A stretch of DNA of 64,000 bases from Circinella umbellata (taxonomy: Eukaryota > Mucoromycota > Mucoromycetes > Mucorales > Lichtheimiaceae), in NCBI GenBank assembly GCA_025093555.1, contig JAIWNF010000040.1, positions 310,001 through 374,000 on the forward strand. The letters are read 5' to 3'. Below are positions 38,881 to 49,874 of this stretch, one piece after another. The first letter of the stretch is position 1. Each line of letters begins with the position of its first letter. A model generated the notes under the pieces. That model was given only the letters and a program-made list of their open reading frames with translations, made no database searches and had not been told where the DNA came from. The translations under genes were made by a program, and so were the position numbers.

Positions 38881-40855
38881 TATATGTGCCATAAAAAAAT
38901 AACAAAAAACGGAGACAAAAAGAAATTTATATGTACTAAACATAATCCTAATCATATCCCCAAAAAAAGAGAGAGAAAAACTCAAAATATAATAAAAATA
39001 AAAGAGAAAAAAATAAATGATATTAAAAAATTAAAAAAAGAAAATAAAAAAAGTTTATATATGTAATGGAGGTTTAATAAATTTAGGAAATATAATAAAA
39101 AAATTACTTAATGAATAAATTAAGTAATTATTTATATTAATTTCTATTTGAAGGGGCTATTATGTACATAATTACGTATAATATAATTATGACATGCCCC
39201 ACTATGTCTTTTATATCACACAACACTACCACTACACTAATAACAAACAACTACCCCAAACAAAAAAAACAATTTCTTTTTTTCTTTTCTGTCTGGAAAA
39301 TATATTCAAAATGTTTCATTTTGAAATATATTTTAAGTTAACAAGTAAAATGTATTTTTTAATTTTAAAAAATAATTTACATTTTACTGGTTGTCTAAAG
39401 AATCTTTAGATTCTTCTGGATATAAATATAAAAATAAGTTATTTTTATTATTTATATAATGGGTCTTAGACCCATCTGGTATATATCAAAAAAATATTAT
39501 TTTTTTAAATATATAAAAACATTAAAATAAAAAATATTTTATTTTATGTTTTATTTATATTAAATTAAATTTTAAAAAGACAAAAATAAAGACTTTTATT
39601 TTTAAGTTGTCTTTTTTGAAATAATAATTTTATAATATTCTAAAATAAATTATTTTAATGTCTCTATATATATAAAAAAAATAAAAATAAATTATTTTTA
39701 TATTTATATCCAGAAGAATCTGAAAGATTCTTTAGATAACCAGTAAAATGTAAATTATTTTTTAAAATTAAAAAATACATTAATCTAAACCCAAGGAGGG
39801 CATAGTATAAAGGATTTGTATTGCCCTCCTGGCAGATAAGAATTGTTTTAGTTGTAATGTCTAATGTGTATATAAAATTCAATAAATTTTATCATCTCAA
39901 CTGAGTATTATCACTAAAAACTAGTCTCTGTAGGGGATCCATCGATAACAATAATATAATAATTTAAATGAAATATAATAAATAAAACTATTACCTGAAA
40001 ATAAAACTGCCAAGACAAAATCGAAGATTTTTATGGAGTTTTATTTCTAGTACTTTTCTTCTTTGAAAAGATACCAAAAGAAGCACGTGCATAAGTCAAG
40101 ACTTATACACTTCTTATGGTATTTATGGATATGAATTTAACAGGAAAATAAGGTAAGTATAAAAAATTATAACAGAATAAATCTTGTGAGAATCTTTCAG
40201 GTGTTTTATTATATGAAAATAATATTAAGATAAAAAGATATATAATCATCATTTCTATTACAAGTAAGTTTTATATATATATGTTTTAGATGTGTATTTT
40301 CCTGTATTTGTAGATAATGTAATATAATGTTAAATGATGTATTATGTGATTCTGAATAAATAAATTATGTTTGATTATTATATTTGTATATTGTATATAA
40401 AGTGCTGTTGTGGTATAATTATTATTTGTGTATTTAGAAAGCAACCAATGTAAGATTATTTTAGTGTTTTTTTTACATATAGTTTATATTTCAATTATCT
40501 GAGATAAAGGATTGACGTGTGCCATACGACACTTCTGATTAATATGAAAGTAAACTATTGGTTTGTTTTCTACTAGTATTGTTTCACAATACAATCTTTA
40601 TCTGCTAGTGGATTTTCAATCCACAAAATCTTTTATTATATATTTTATTTTATTTTTAATCTTTAAAAAATGATTAAATCTAATTACTTCTAGAAAAAAT
40701 AAAAAATAATTATAATAATTTTTATTATTTTTAATGTTTTCTTACTTCTAGAAATATCTAAAATTAAGAATTTCATTTTAATTTTAATATTTCATCATCT
40801 TTATTAAATATCATATAATAAAATAATTAATACTTATTGATTACTCTTTATAAGT
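38881..40855. other. Very AT-rich, palindrome-rich spacer
   Basis: Contains a foldback structure (39,349-39,781) and an imperfect 50-bp palindrome at about 39,153-39,201 starting GGGGCTATTATGT and ending ACATGCCCC. A repeated ACTTCTAGAAA unit occurs near 40,686 and 40,744. No gene recognised. Confidence 0.55.
39349..39781. repeat. Foldback element with about 110-bp inverted arms
   Basis: Arms 39,349-39,458 and 39,665-39,781 are reverse complements of each other at roughly 90% identity, sharing ATTTACATTTTACTGGTT, CTAAAGAATCTTT and TCTTCTGGATATAAATAT. The loop of about 200 bp has no ORF. It could be a MITE or other foldback transposon, or an inverted duplication. No target duplication was identified. 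Confidence 0.75.
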
Positions 40856-43800
40856 AGCTTTTATTAAAATCTGAAAATACATAGAAAAGTTGTGACGTCT
40901 CAAGAAAAATTACAGGCGTTGTGTAGCCTGTAGCGTCATTGCATCTTCCTCATGAAAAATGCTCACCACTTTGAATCTGGAGGAGGATAAGAATATGATC
41001 TGTAAAATTGTTGCTGATTACTTAATGAATCATGCTATTTCTAAATGGAAATATGAAACTGTTTTAAAAATTCTTATTGATCACCAACTTGTGATTGAGC
41101 CTACCAAAAACAACTTGGAAAAATTAGGCGATTTATACTTAAAAGGATGTCTTGACAATTACCAGGATTGATATGCTAATAGCACTTTAGAAGATAAGGA
41201 GAAAATTGATTCGTTGCGACAATCCATTTATACAATATGTACCTCTTTCCACATAAAAAAACTTTTACAAATAGCAAGTCATACACAACAGCTTTTGGAT
41301 GAAGACGTCATAAACAAAATTCAACAAGATCAACAAAATGAACAATCCAGTAACACAGCTCTCATCGATAATGTGAAGAATATGACGCCTAATGAAAGAA
41401 TGGCATTTTTATGTGATAAATGGTAATGATGGATGCTTAGACTTAATGGAGGACAGGATTGCAAAACGATTTAAAAAGCTTCTTAAAAACACCACAACTG
41501 ATCTAGAACTTGGCTTACAGCCTATGATAACTAAAGGTGAAAGGGAAATGTTAATAAAGATAGTTGATTGCAAAAATCGAAAAGCTATTGAAATATTATT
41601 AGCAATTTTTTACTCTCAAGAAAATATGGATCCGTTATGTCGATATATCAGATTAGCCTTTGGTATGATTGCAGAGCTTTGGTCTTCGCGTCTCCTGTTT
41701 AAATCAGATCATAATGAATCCTGGTTTTGTATGCATGTATACTCAGCTGTCTTTGGCAATGCGTTCATCTATGACAACAAGTTCATCTCAAAAAGAGCTG
41801 ACTGTTATTTAAATATAACAAAAGAATTTGAGGATATAAACAATCCGCATGTAGATTTTATTTTAAGAACCATTAATGACGATAGTGACTACCTCTCAGC
41901 AAAAGAAAAACCTGGCTTTAAAGGTGTGAAAAATGATATTTGAAAAGGAAAAGCATTACAAAAGGCAATGTTAAGGAGATGGGCTGATCGCCTTGAAAGT
42001 GTGGAATTTATGAAGCAACCTGAAGCCATCAACTATCAATGGCAAGGATTAAAGCTTACATTATATGGTATGCAATTTATTTCATTAGAAGATCATTTAG
42101 TTACATACAAGAAAGGCAGCTTTTTGGTTCCAAAAGATGAAATCTATACTGCATCATTTGCGCACGTATTGGCGGCAGTTTTATCTTTGAGGCGATTGGT
42201 GTACGCAAACTATACAGTAAGTATTTGCTAAACTGGTACCCAATATATGTGAGGATTTATACCAGTATAGCAAATTGAAACTCAGTATATAGTAATATGT
42301 AGAATATACTAGAAGAATAACTATGATTGAATTTTGCTATATAAGGTATAAAAAAAAGATGGCAGTTTGTTTAATAAAGATCATTTTGATTCTTTTATCT
42401 TATTCTTACTTTACCATATTTAATTATTCACTCTTAATCATTATCAACAATGGGGAACTTGCTCAATGGGCTAAAGACGAATTTAACCTAGATAAATTAC
42501 CTGGTCAACAAACTATAAGTGATATTTTGAAGAAAAAAGAAGAATATATGGCAATGACCGAACACCATCTCTATGCCAAAAAAATTCGAGAACCTACACT
42601 CCCAGAACTTGAATTGTTACTTGCCCAGTAGATTACTGATATGGCTAATGCAAGTCAACCTATCTCCATGGCAAGCATTATACACCAAGTCAAAATCCAG
42701 TGTAGGCGTCGCCAGCTTGAAGTACCAGAGGATTTCCAGTTTTCCAAAGGGTGGTTAATTAAGTTTATGGGGCGGTATGGTTTTAAATCTCATCATATCT
42801 ATGGTGAATCTGGAGAGGTGGAGGTTGCTGCTGATAGCATTTAAGAAGACCTCAATGCTGTGAAAGCGAAGATTTCTAAGTTTCCACCTGAACACATCTA
42901 TAATATTGATGAGATAGGGCTCTTTTATAAGCAAGTACCACGTCGAACTATATCTAAATAGTCAATTGGTGGTCTGAAAGTCGATAAGAATCGAATTACT
43001 GTTGTTTGTGTTTATAATGCTGATGGATCTCATTGAATCTCTCCTTATTATATTGGCCAATATGAAACTGGACAAGGATTTAATGGAAAAAGTAACTAAA
43101 TATATTCAGGCCATAGTTAAAATGTAAAGCTTTTATTTATGAATTCAATTACTTTGTCTATAGTTTCTAATGCATACAAGTACTATAACAACACAAAGGC
43201 ATAGATGACAAAAGAGATTTTTAGAAAAATCTTAAGAAAAATTGACAATGCTGTATATGCTACTCATAAAGGTAAAAAAAGTTCTTTTGCTGATGGACAA
43301 TGCTCCTTCACATAAAAATTTGGACATAGAACTAGAAAACATTGAAATCTGCATGCTTCCACCAAATACTACTTCACACTACCAACCCCTCGATGCTGGA
43401 ATCATTGCTGCATTCGAAAAAGAAATACCAGTACATATGATATCTAAATAGAATACTTTTATACACATTTCAATCATTAGTTTTCTGTTTAAATAACTTC
43501 CATATTTATTATATATCTAGTGCCATGCTATTCCATCAAGCAACTATTAGATATAATGCAGGGAAGCTTGAAAAACGTTATGATATCAAATTGAAACAGG
43601 CTCTAGATTGGTCAAAAATGGCATGGGAAAGAGTAACACCTGAAACAATAAGAAGTTGTTTTCTTCATACTGGCCTTATGTCTAATACAGTTTCTGAAGA
43701 AGAAGTTGCTGCACAAGAAGCCCCTATTTTGGAGGATGATCTTGATTTAAATGAACAAATCAACAATCATCTTCTAACAGTTGGTACAGGTGAAGATAGT

Positions 43801-44715
43801 CTTAATACAGTCGACCTATCTTCTAATGATGAAAATGATGCCATTCATGAAATTTTGACAATGGATCAGCGTTTCGATCAGTTGATGAATTCGCAACAAA
43901 GTATGTATTAATATCGAGTATGTTGAGCAGTTGTATCAATAACCAGAAATAACTTTTATTAACAACACAATTATAGAGTAGATGATGAAGAACAAGTAGA
44001 GGAAGAAATTGAAGAAGAAAAAAGTCTCCGTCTCAAATTGGCGGAAAAAAGGCAATACTATCAGCAATTTGTTGACAGACTTTCTCTAGAGGACAAGGAC
44101 GATCTGGATATTTTTTACTTGGTGCGAAAAAATATTAAGCTTCTAGAAACAAAGGAAAGAGCTGAGATAACATATAAGCAAGCCCGAATCACTGATTTTA
44201 CCAATTAAATCTAATAAAACAATAAAAAATGTTATCCGATTTGATCACAGAACCAATAAAAAATTAATATTATTATATACACACATATATAAGAAAAAAA
44301 GACTAATATAATTCCAGTAAATATTTGGAAAGGTTCACCGGATACGGGTTTAGCGAATTACCAGTATTTTACTAAGTATATAGAAAATAAATGAGAGACA
44401 CTACCAGTTTAGCGAAATACCAGCTTAACGAGTACCGGTTTAGCGAATACTTACTGTACCAACAAGCTTAATGTAATTCTGGAAGCTAAATATGCTCATG
44501 AACTCGAAGCAGTGTATTTTTCCTCAGATGATGAAATCTTCTTTCGGTCGGACAGTACTGCAGATTTAGAACACCAAGATGAATTGCAGGATATTGATGC
44601 ACAAATTAGCGGCCACAAAAATATTGATCCTGAGTTGGAAACAAACATATTGGAAGCCTTAGACAATATATAACCTGAAGGCCAAAGCAGATGTAGTGAT
44701 GTGCAAGGATTGGGA
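40856..44715 (+). repeat. Right copy of the 1.6-kb degenerate coding repeat, split by a pogo element
   Basis: The parts 40,856-42,214 and 44,457-44,715 together are the inverted partner of 30,925-32,540. Reading on the plus strand: MLTTLNLEEDKNMICKIVAD at 40,959, NVKNMTPNERMAFLCDK, then GEREMLIKIVDCKNRKAIEI, WSSRLLFKSDHNESWF and EDINNPHVDFILRTINDD. Its breaks differ from the left copy: a TGA at 41,169, a 2-base loss near 41,420 (DK-W versus NKFG) and a TGA at 41,941. It decayed independently of the left copy after duplication. Function is unknown. Confidence 0.82.
42215..44456 (+). mobile_element. pogo-type Tc1/mariner DNA transposon, 2242 bp, inactive
   Basis: The ends are inverted: CAGTAAGTATTTGCTAAACT at the left and, reverse complemented, CAGTAAGTATTCGCTAAACC at the right, flanked by TA on each side. 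Subterminal TTAGCGAA/ACCAG units repeat near the right end. Inside is a broken transposase: an HTH part (GELAQWAKDEFNLDKLPGQQ then TISDILKKKEEYMAM; GWLIKFMGRYGFKSHHI in a CENP-B-type HTH), IYNIDEIGLFYK with the first Asp, LLLMDNAPSHKNL with the second, LPPNTTSHYQPLDAGIIAAF with the third, and a C-terminal helical and acidic tail to 44,208. In-frame stops at 42,629, 42,842, 42,959 and 43,036, plus intron-like gaps, mean no full enzyme can be made. Confidence 0.9.
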
Positions 44716-46920
44716 AAATTTAATTTTGGAGCGAATTTCAAGAAAGAGAAAGGCAGAATCACTCAATCGAATAGAGAGTTAGGAAAAGAACAAATATTTC
44801 GAATTCATGTTTGAGTAATATAATACTATGGCTAAACTTTACAGTATAGCTTTTTCTTTTAATATATCTAACAAATTATGTAGAACTCACAGAAATAAAA
44901 GATAATGTAACAATAAGCGTCAGTAATATCACGTTATTTAAGGCCGTCTGTGAAGTCCATTTTTATCTTTGTGCTACTTTCGTTTATAGTGAGGCTGAAA
45001 AATATTGATTAGTTTGCAAATCTAAAAACACAGTAGACGTATATGATGAAGAGAAAAGATCTTAAAGTTTTAATAGCAGCAATACTTATATTTTTTTCAG
45101 TGTTCCTCTTTGCTAATCTTACCTGAAATCAAAAAGCCAACGCTTTTCCAGGAAGATATATGCAAATTAGCCTGTGAGGACGAATGCTTTTATCTCTTCG
45201 CGAGACCTCTGATAAAACTTGTAACAAAAAATATATCCTTCTCCAGTATCAAATGGTATATCAACCAAGCATTCAGAATTAGTGCACAGAAATTATTTCA
45301 ACCCGTCTTAGTGACAAAACAATAAAATCTAGGATGAAGAAAGAAGAGGTGTAGGGCCAAAGATTAATATAAGCTTTTCTCACGATTTATATGAGCAAGA
45401 GCTGGTATTGCTAGAAATTGGTGGCCTTCTTCATAAAATTAATCGTGCCCATTTTCTTGAGGACAGACACAAGACAGCCAGAAATCTCAAGCATATTTTG
45501 ATGTCAATAATTGATTCCAAGTCTCCTTTTTCCGCAGCATCGATCAAAAAATTAAAAGTATACGGCTTTCACTTATACGGTAGCCAGGTCTTAATATGTT
45601 ATACTGGCACTTCTCATCTGTAATTTACGTTCAGTTTTGATGTTTGGATAATACTTTCTATGTCTACAGCTTACCAACACCTAATTTAAGTAAGTACATA
45701 TTCTGTTTGAAATGCGAGTTTAAAGCACCAATCACTACTGTGACGTTTTTTTTTGTATAAGAATCACTACTGCGACGTTGAAACAAAATGGTCCTGTTTG
45801 TAGCAGAGCTCTGGATAATCTATGACTTATTCATGAGTATGAATACCAATTTGAAGAAAGTTTATAAATAAAGTTGCCACCAAAGTATGTCCCTGTTGTC
45901 AAATTCTGACCTACGCTCTGGATTGTCCCTTGGCTATTCATCTCAATAGGAAAAGACGAAGAAGTTCGTTAGAAACACCTCAATGCACTATGTAATGTAG
46001 ATGTAAATCATTTCATAAAAAAAAAGAATTACGTAATATATTTCATCCTTTAATTATTTATAGTTTCTTATCAATAAAACTATCTCGATCCGTACATAAA
46101 AAATATATACTGCAATTTAGCAAATTCAAGAGTAAGGGATAAACAACCCTTTGAATTTATTGTGCTAATTTTTTTTTATCTTTCCCACTACCATAATCTA
46201 TATGGAAACACTGTAAAACTCTGTTCAAGAGCGTTGATCACATGTAGTAGGGAATCGATCTAGTTGTTCTTATTACGTAATAATCGCAATGATAACTTTT
46301 TCCATTCGTAAAGTTGTACCTTTCAGAGGTAATAGTAGCAGCTAAGCATTTAAAATACAATGTATCTTTTCTTATGTATGAGCTTTTCACCTATCCATAT
46401 TGGGGATAGAGTGAGTAATTGACTATTTTACTTCAAATTTATCCGAAGTTTTCGCTTTGAACTTTGTAGAAAAGTTGCTCTACTTTTTGTGCTCTATGTT
46501 GCTGTCATGACCAATACTTCATTTGCCCAAATATCTAGAAAAACTTTATTTGCATCTGTATAAAGCTGCGATACATTGATAGTTACACTCAAAAAGAGCG
46601 CACGGTACCTTCCAAGGGGTTTAAAACTTACAACATATTATTGTATTCATAGAAAGCATTCCACACCCTTTGGAGAGCAACACACGTGAAAGCTCGAAAG
46701 TACATAGTTACGCCAAACTAAATATGTATGTATAGATTCATAGAGGTTATCTCAATCCCCCTAAGAGATCAATCACGGATAATTGCATAACAAAAGTAAT
46801 TCGGTCATTTCAAATACTTAGAGCATATATTCACAGGGAATATCCCAAACTTTCAAAAAGCTTAAATACAATCCCACCAAACTGAGACGGATGTGTCGTA
46901 ATAGATATAGTTGAATTTTT
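44716..46920. other. Spacer with decayed coding pieces
   Basis: Frames at 45,110-45,325 (EDICKLACEDECFYLFARPL) and 45,408-45,623 (RHKTARNLKHILMSIIDSKS) have protein-like composition but are separated by stops and frame changes, and match no domain I know; they may belong to the same expanded repeat families. An AATCACTACTG-GACGTT unit occurs twice near 45,730-45,780. Confidence 0.4.
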
Positions 46921-46921
46921 T

Positions 46922-46987
46922 TTATTTATTATGGAAGACTAAGTGACATTCGTCTATAGACATACATTCGCTTCCTTGCGGTACAAA
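46922..46987 (-). mobile_element. LINE 3'-terminal scrap, inverted relative to copy C
   Basis: On the minus strand it reads GTACCGCAAGGAAGCGA and ends TAGTCTTCCATAATAAA, closely matching the last 70 bp of LINE copy C (50,975-51,035, plus strand). It is a deeply 5'-truncated insertion of the same family, or a broken end of one. Confidence 0.65.
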
Positions 46988-47090
46988 GGGATAAGAATAC
47001 TCCTCTTCGTGATCCGACGAGAGCAAGAAGTTGAATCAGCGCGTGCTCAATTAATTTCGTCCTTAATAAAAATATATAATTTCAACGTAT

Positions 47091-47585
47091 CATTTATTCT
47101 CAATCGACTCCCCAAATCACCTCCTGCATCATACAGGAAACGGCTCTATCGGAAAATTATCTGGCCAAAACTCTGCTCCATCCTACATCAACTTCATCGT
47201 ACCTGCCGTCCAGGTTATTATATTACTCCATCACCACCATTAAACCAATTTGGACATTTATTACTCCAATGCATTGAACCTCCAGCTGAACCACCTGCAC
47301 CTCCTTTAAGCTTATAACAGGAAAAAAACCAAACAACAACTTCTTCTCACTTATTTTGACACTTTTCGTCTTTCTCGTACTTTTGAATTGTTACCTCACT
47401 ATCTTCTATTCTACATTAGTCGCTCCATTCACTTCTTCCTTTCATTGATGATCTCTTTACTGTAGCTTTACACCCACCTTTTTCCTGCTGCCCTGCAGGT
47501 TTTTCAGTCCCCCTCTTTGTGAACTGACGAGAGCAATAAGCTGAAATCAGCGTGTGTTCATCTAATTTCGTCATTAATAAAATAA
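47091..47585 (+). mobile_element. 5'-truncated LINE insertion (copy B), 495 bp
   Basis: The coding end on the plus strand reads LNRLPKSPPASYRKRLYRKI then IWPKLCSILHQLHRTCRP to a stop at 47,317, aligned with copy A (FNLLPQSKP, IWPTLCMILAEID). Its 3'UTR holds a hairpin CCTGC-TGCCCT-GCAGG at 47,484-47,499 followed by TTTTTCAG, and ends ATTAATAAAAT. It is flanked by ATAATTTCAACGTAT (47,076-47,090) and ATAATTTCAATGTAT (47,586-47,600), one mismatch in 15, read as a target duplication. The left flank 47,010-47,075 is itself an orphan LINE tail similar to copy B's own tail. Confidence 0.75.
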
Positions 47586-47600
47586 ATAATTTCAATGTAT

Positions 47601-49859
47601 ATGGAGTGTCATTACATAGAGAAGAAAGGAAAAGAAAAGGACGACATATGCCAAGATCCAGTTCGCTTCACAGAGAAAATCCCCGCGCACATAATTCTAT
47701 CAATGTATATAATTGGCAAAATAGATATCTTATAGTTTCTCCATTCTCTCATTTTTAAAATATGCTTCAAAAGTTATGCCGAGTGTAACAAATTGATCCA
47801 GTATTACCCCTCCACTGACAACATTATCCACAAATACATTACACCACTTCATGAGTAAAAAAAAATTAATCCATAATAACGTTTTATTTATTATAAAAAA
47901 CAATAAGCCTCCTCTTAGTTCTCAAGAAATAATAACATAACTTGATTAACGAGAATAACCACGAGAAGGTGGAAGGCTAGCTATTCCCAAAAATGTGTGT
48001 TTGGTTTCTCCACAACCCAATACTTTAGTGAAAGTGCTCCCAACGTTCTGGAACAATACGCGCGCCAAGGCCTCTTTGTGCAAGGGAAAGGCTGTACTAT
48101 CCATTGGAAAAACCAAATTAGGTAAATGCGCAGTAAAGTCCAGAACGCGAGCGCCGCGTCGTCTTGAAGGTCGCCAGCCGGCTCAAACAGTTCCCATAGA
48201 GATTTAAAACATTAACAGTAAAAAATATTGATTAGTAAAATATTATTATTACTTTTACTTGACATTCATTCAACACACACTTGTTCCCTCTCCTCATTAA
48301 AAGCTTTAAAAAAACTTGCCTTTTTGCTAATAAACCAAGGGGTGCCACTTTAGAAAAAAACCTCTCAATAACGAGGTAAAGTTATGAAACAAAAGACAAG
48401 AAACCACTTCTGCCTCGTAACCATGGCAGCAGTTAGGGCTACATTGAGGGACGCAAGTCGAAGATCCGAAGAGACGAGATCTTACAATGCAGTGGTTTAC
48501 CCAGTTAAGCTGCAGAATTAACTACATAATACCCTGGAAAAGTTATGTCCTTTGTAGTTTGTGTGCTTGCCCGATTTCGAAAGGCCCGTCCGGCATCGCG
48601 CGCATCCAAAAGTCCTAGGGGTGGTACGTCCCAAGCTCCGGCAAGAGTTACGTTGTTGTATCAGAAATGTCTCTCTCCGTTCTGACACGGGTTAACTCCA
48701 TTCGTCCAGGAATGTTGAATTCTGAAGCGCTCTGATAAAGTCAAAAAAAACTCTATCCCCTCCGCATTCAGGAACTTCACCCACGCACCTGGGGTACATC
48801 GCTTCCAAGGACAATAGCCAGTTTAGCATGCACAAACAAGAAAAAAAATAAAACAGGAACAACACAAGTGGCAATGAAGTCCTGAGTTCCGTCAAATTCC
48901 TTTGGCCACCTAAAGCCTGGAGGGAGGTGTTAAAGAAGAAAAGAGAAAAGAAAGGAAAAAACAAATTTTGGCATGCTGCGGCCATTTTTAATATCCCAGC
49001 AACTCAGCAAAATTTGTCTCACAGCAATATGCATAAAATGCATTTTACTTGTTTTTCACCGTCTACCATTATGAAAACTTTTGCGTTTAATGAAGCCATA
49101 TACTTGACTAAAAGTTGATGAATATATAACCGATATTTTTTCTACTTTTGTGCTTTTTTGTGACACTGCTTGCTTACTAGTGAGATGATTTTACCATTGT
49201 CAACATTATTATTTTCAATATCTACGTACGTAATTTTATAGGGCACATTAGGATAAAGTAATGCTTTACTGGACTTTAGTCTTTAACGTCCACAGTCCAG
49301 TGGTTTTTTATTCTTGATTAAACCCAAGAGCTGCTTCTCAAAGAACTTGATTATATTTGTCCAGTGGCTCATCAGTAAATTTTGGACTTTAGACTTTGAA
49401 ACAGCCAACATCAACTGCTTATGCAAAACATAGAGGGATATTTTAGTAGTTTGTGTAATCAACCCTATCTTTTGCTGCTAATTTTGGCTAGTCAATGCTG
49501 TAGAATCAAAGCCTCTGATATTGTTTAAAATCATATATGTTCTATCTAGTTCTGGTAGCACATCAACAAATTAAAAAAAGGAACAAAAAACACCAATATT
49601 AATCACAAATACCAGAGAGTTTGTATACTGCTTGCCTTTTTTTTTTCTGGTCTAATAGCAACCACGGATTTATTTTTATCTTTTAAAACCAAGTAGCACA
49701 CCAAGTAGGTATTATAAAAACATTGATTCATAGTTTTATGACCCTGTATGTTTTTTATTGATTAAGTATTTATATTCCCGTTCGTCTAAATGATTTAACC
49801 TCTTTTATAGTCTAAAATAACCATATGGCTATCCAAGTCACTTGATAACCAACTAACAA
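47601..49859. other. Spacer with a GC-richer block (about 48,300-48,930)
   Basis: The block is much richer in G+C than its surroundings, has stops in all frames, and contains segments such as CCCGATTTCGAAAGGCCCGT at about 48,572 and CTCCGTTCTGACACGGGTTA at about 48,675. It has the look of structured-RNA or repeat-derived DNA, but I could not match it to rRNA, tRNA or another known class. The remainder is AT-rich. Confidence 0.4.
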
Positions 49860-49874
49860 TATTCTATTGTAAAT

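Noticed and set aside
39194..39882. Frames YFLILKNNLHFTG on both strands
   Set aside because: The shared peptide comes from the inverted arms of the foldback repeat, not from genes.
30925..44715. One giant composite transposon bounded by the inverted 1.6-kb copies
   Set aside because: The arms carry independent mutations, and the interior is a mix of unrelated dead elements with no shared transposase or outer target duplication.
46391..46412. Fourth LINE-type hairpin (CTATCC-ATATT-GGGGATAG)
   Set aside because: A stem can form, but no T-run follows and no LINE coding end lies upstream.
48300..48930. 18S or 28S rRNA gene
   Set aside because: A short AAAGGAATTTGACGG-like stretch on the minus strand recalls SSU rRNA, but the surrounding order does not match 18S or 28S landmarks.
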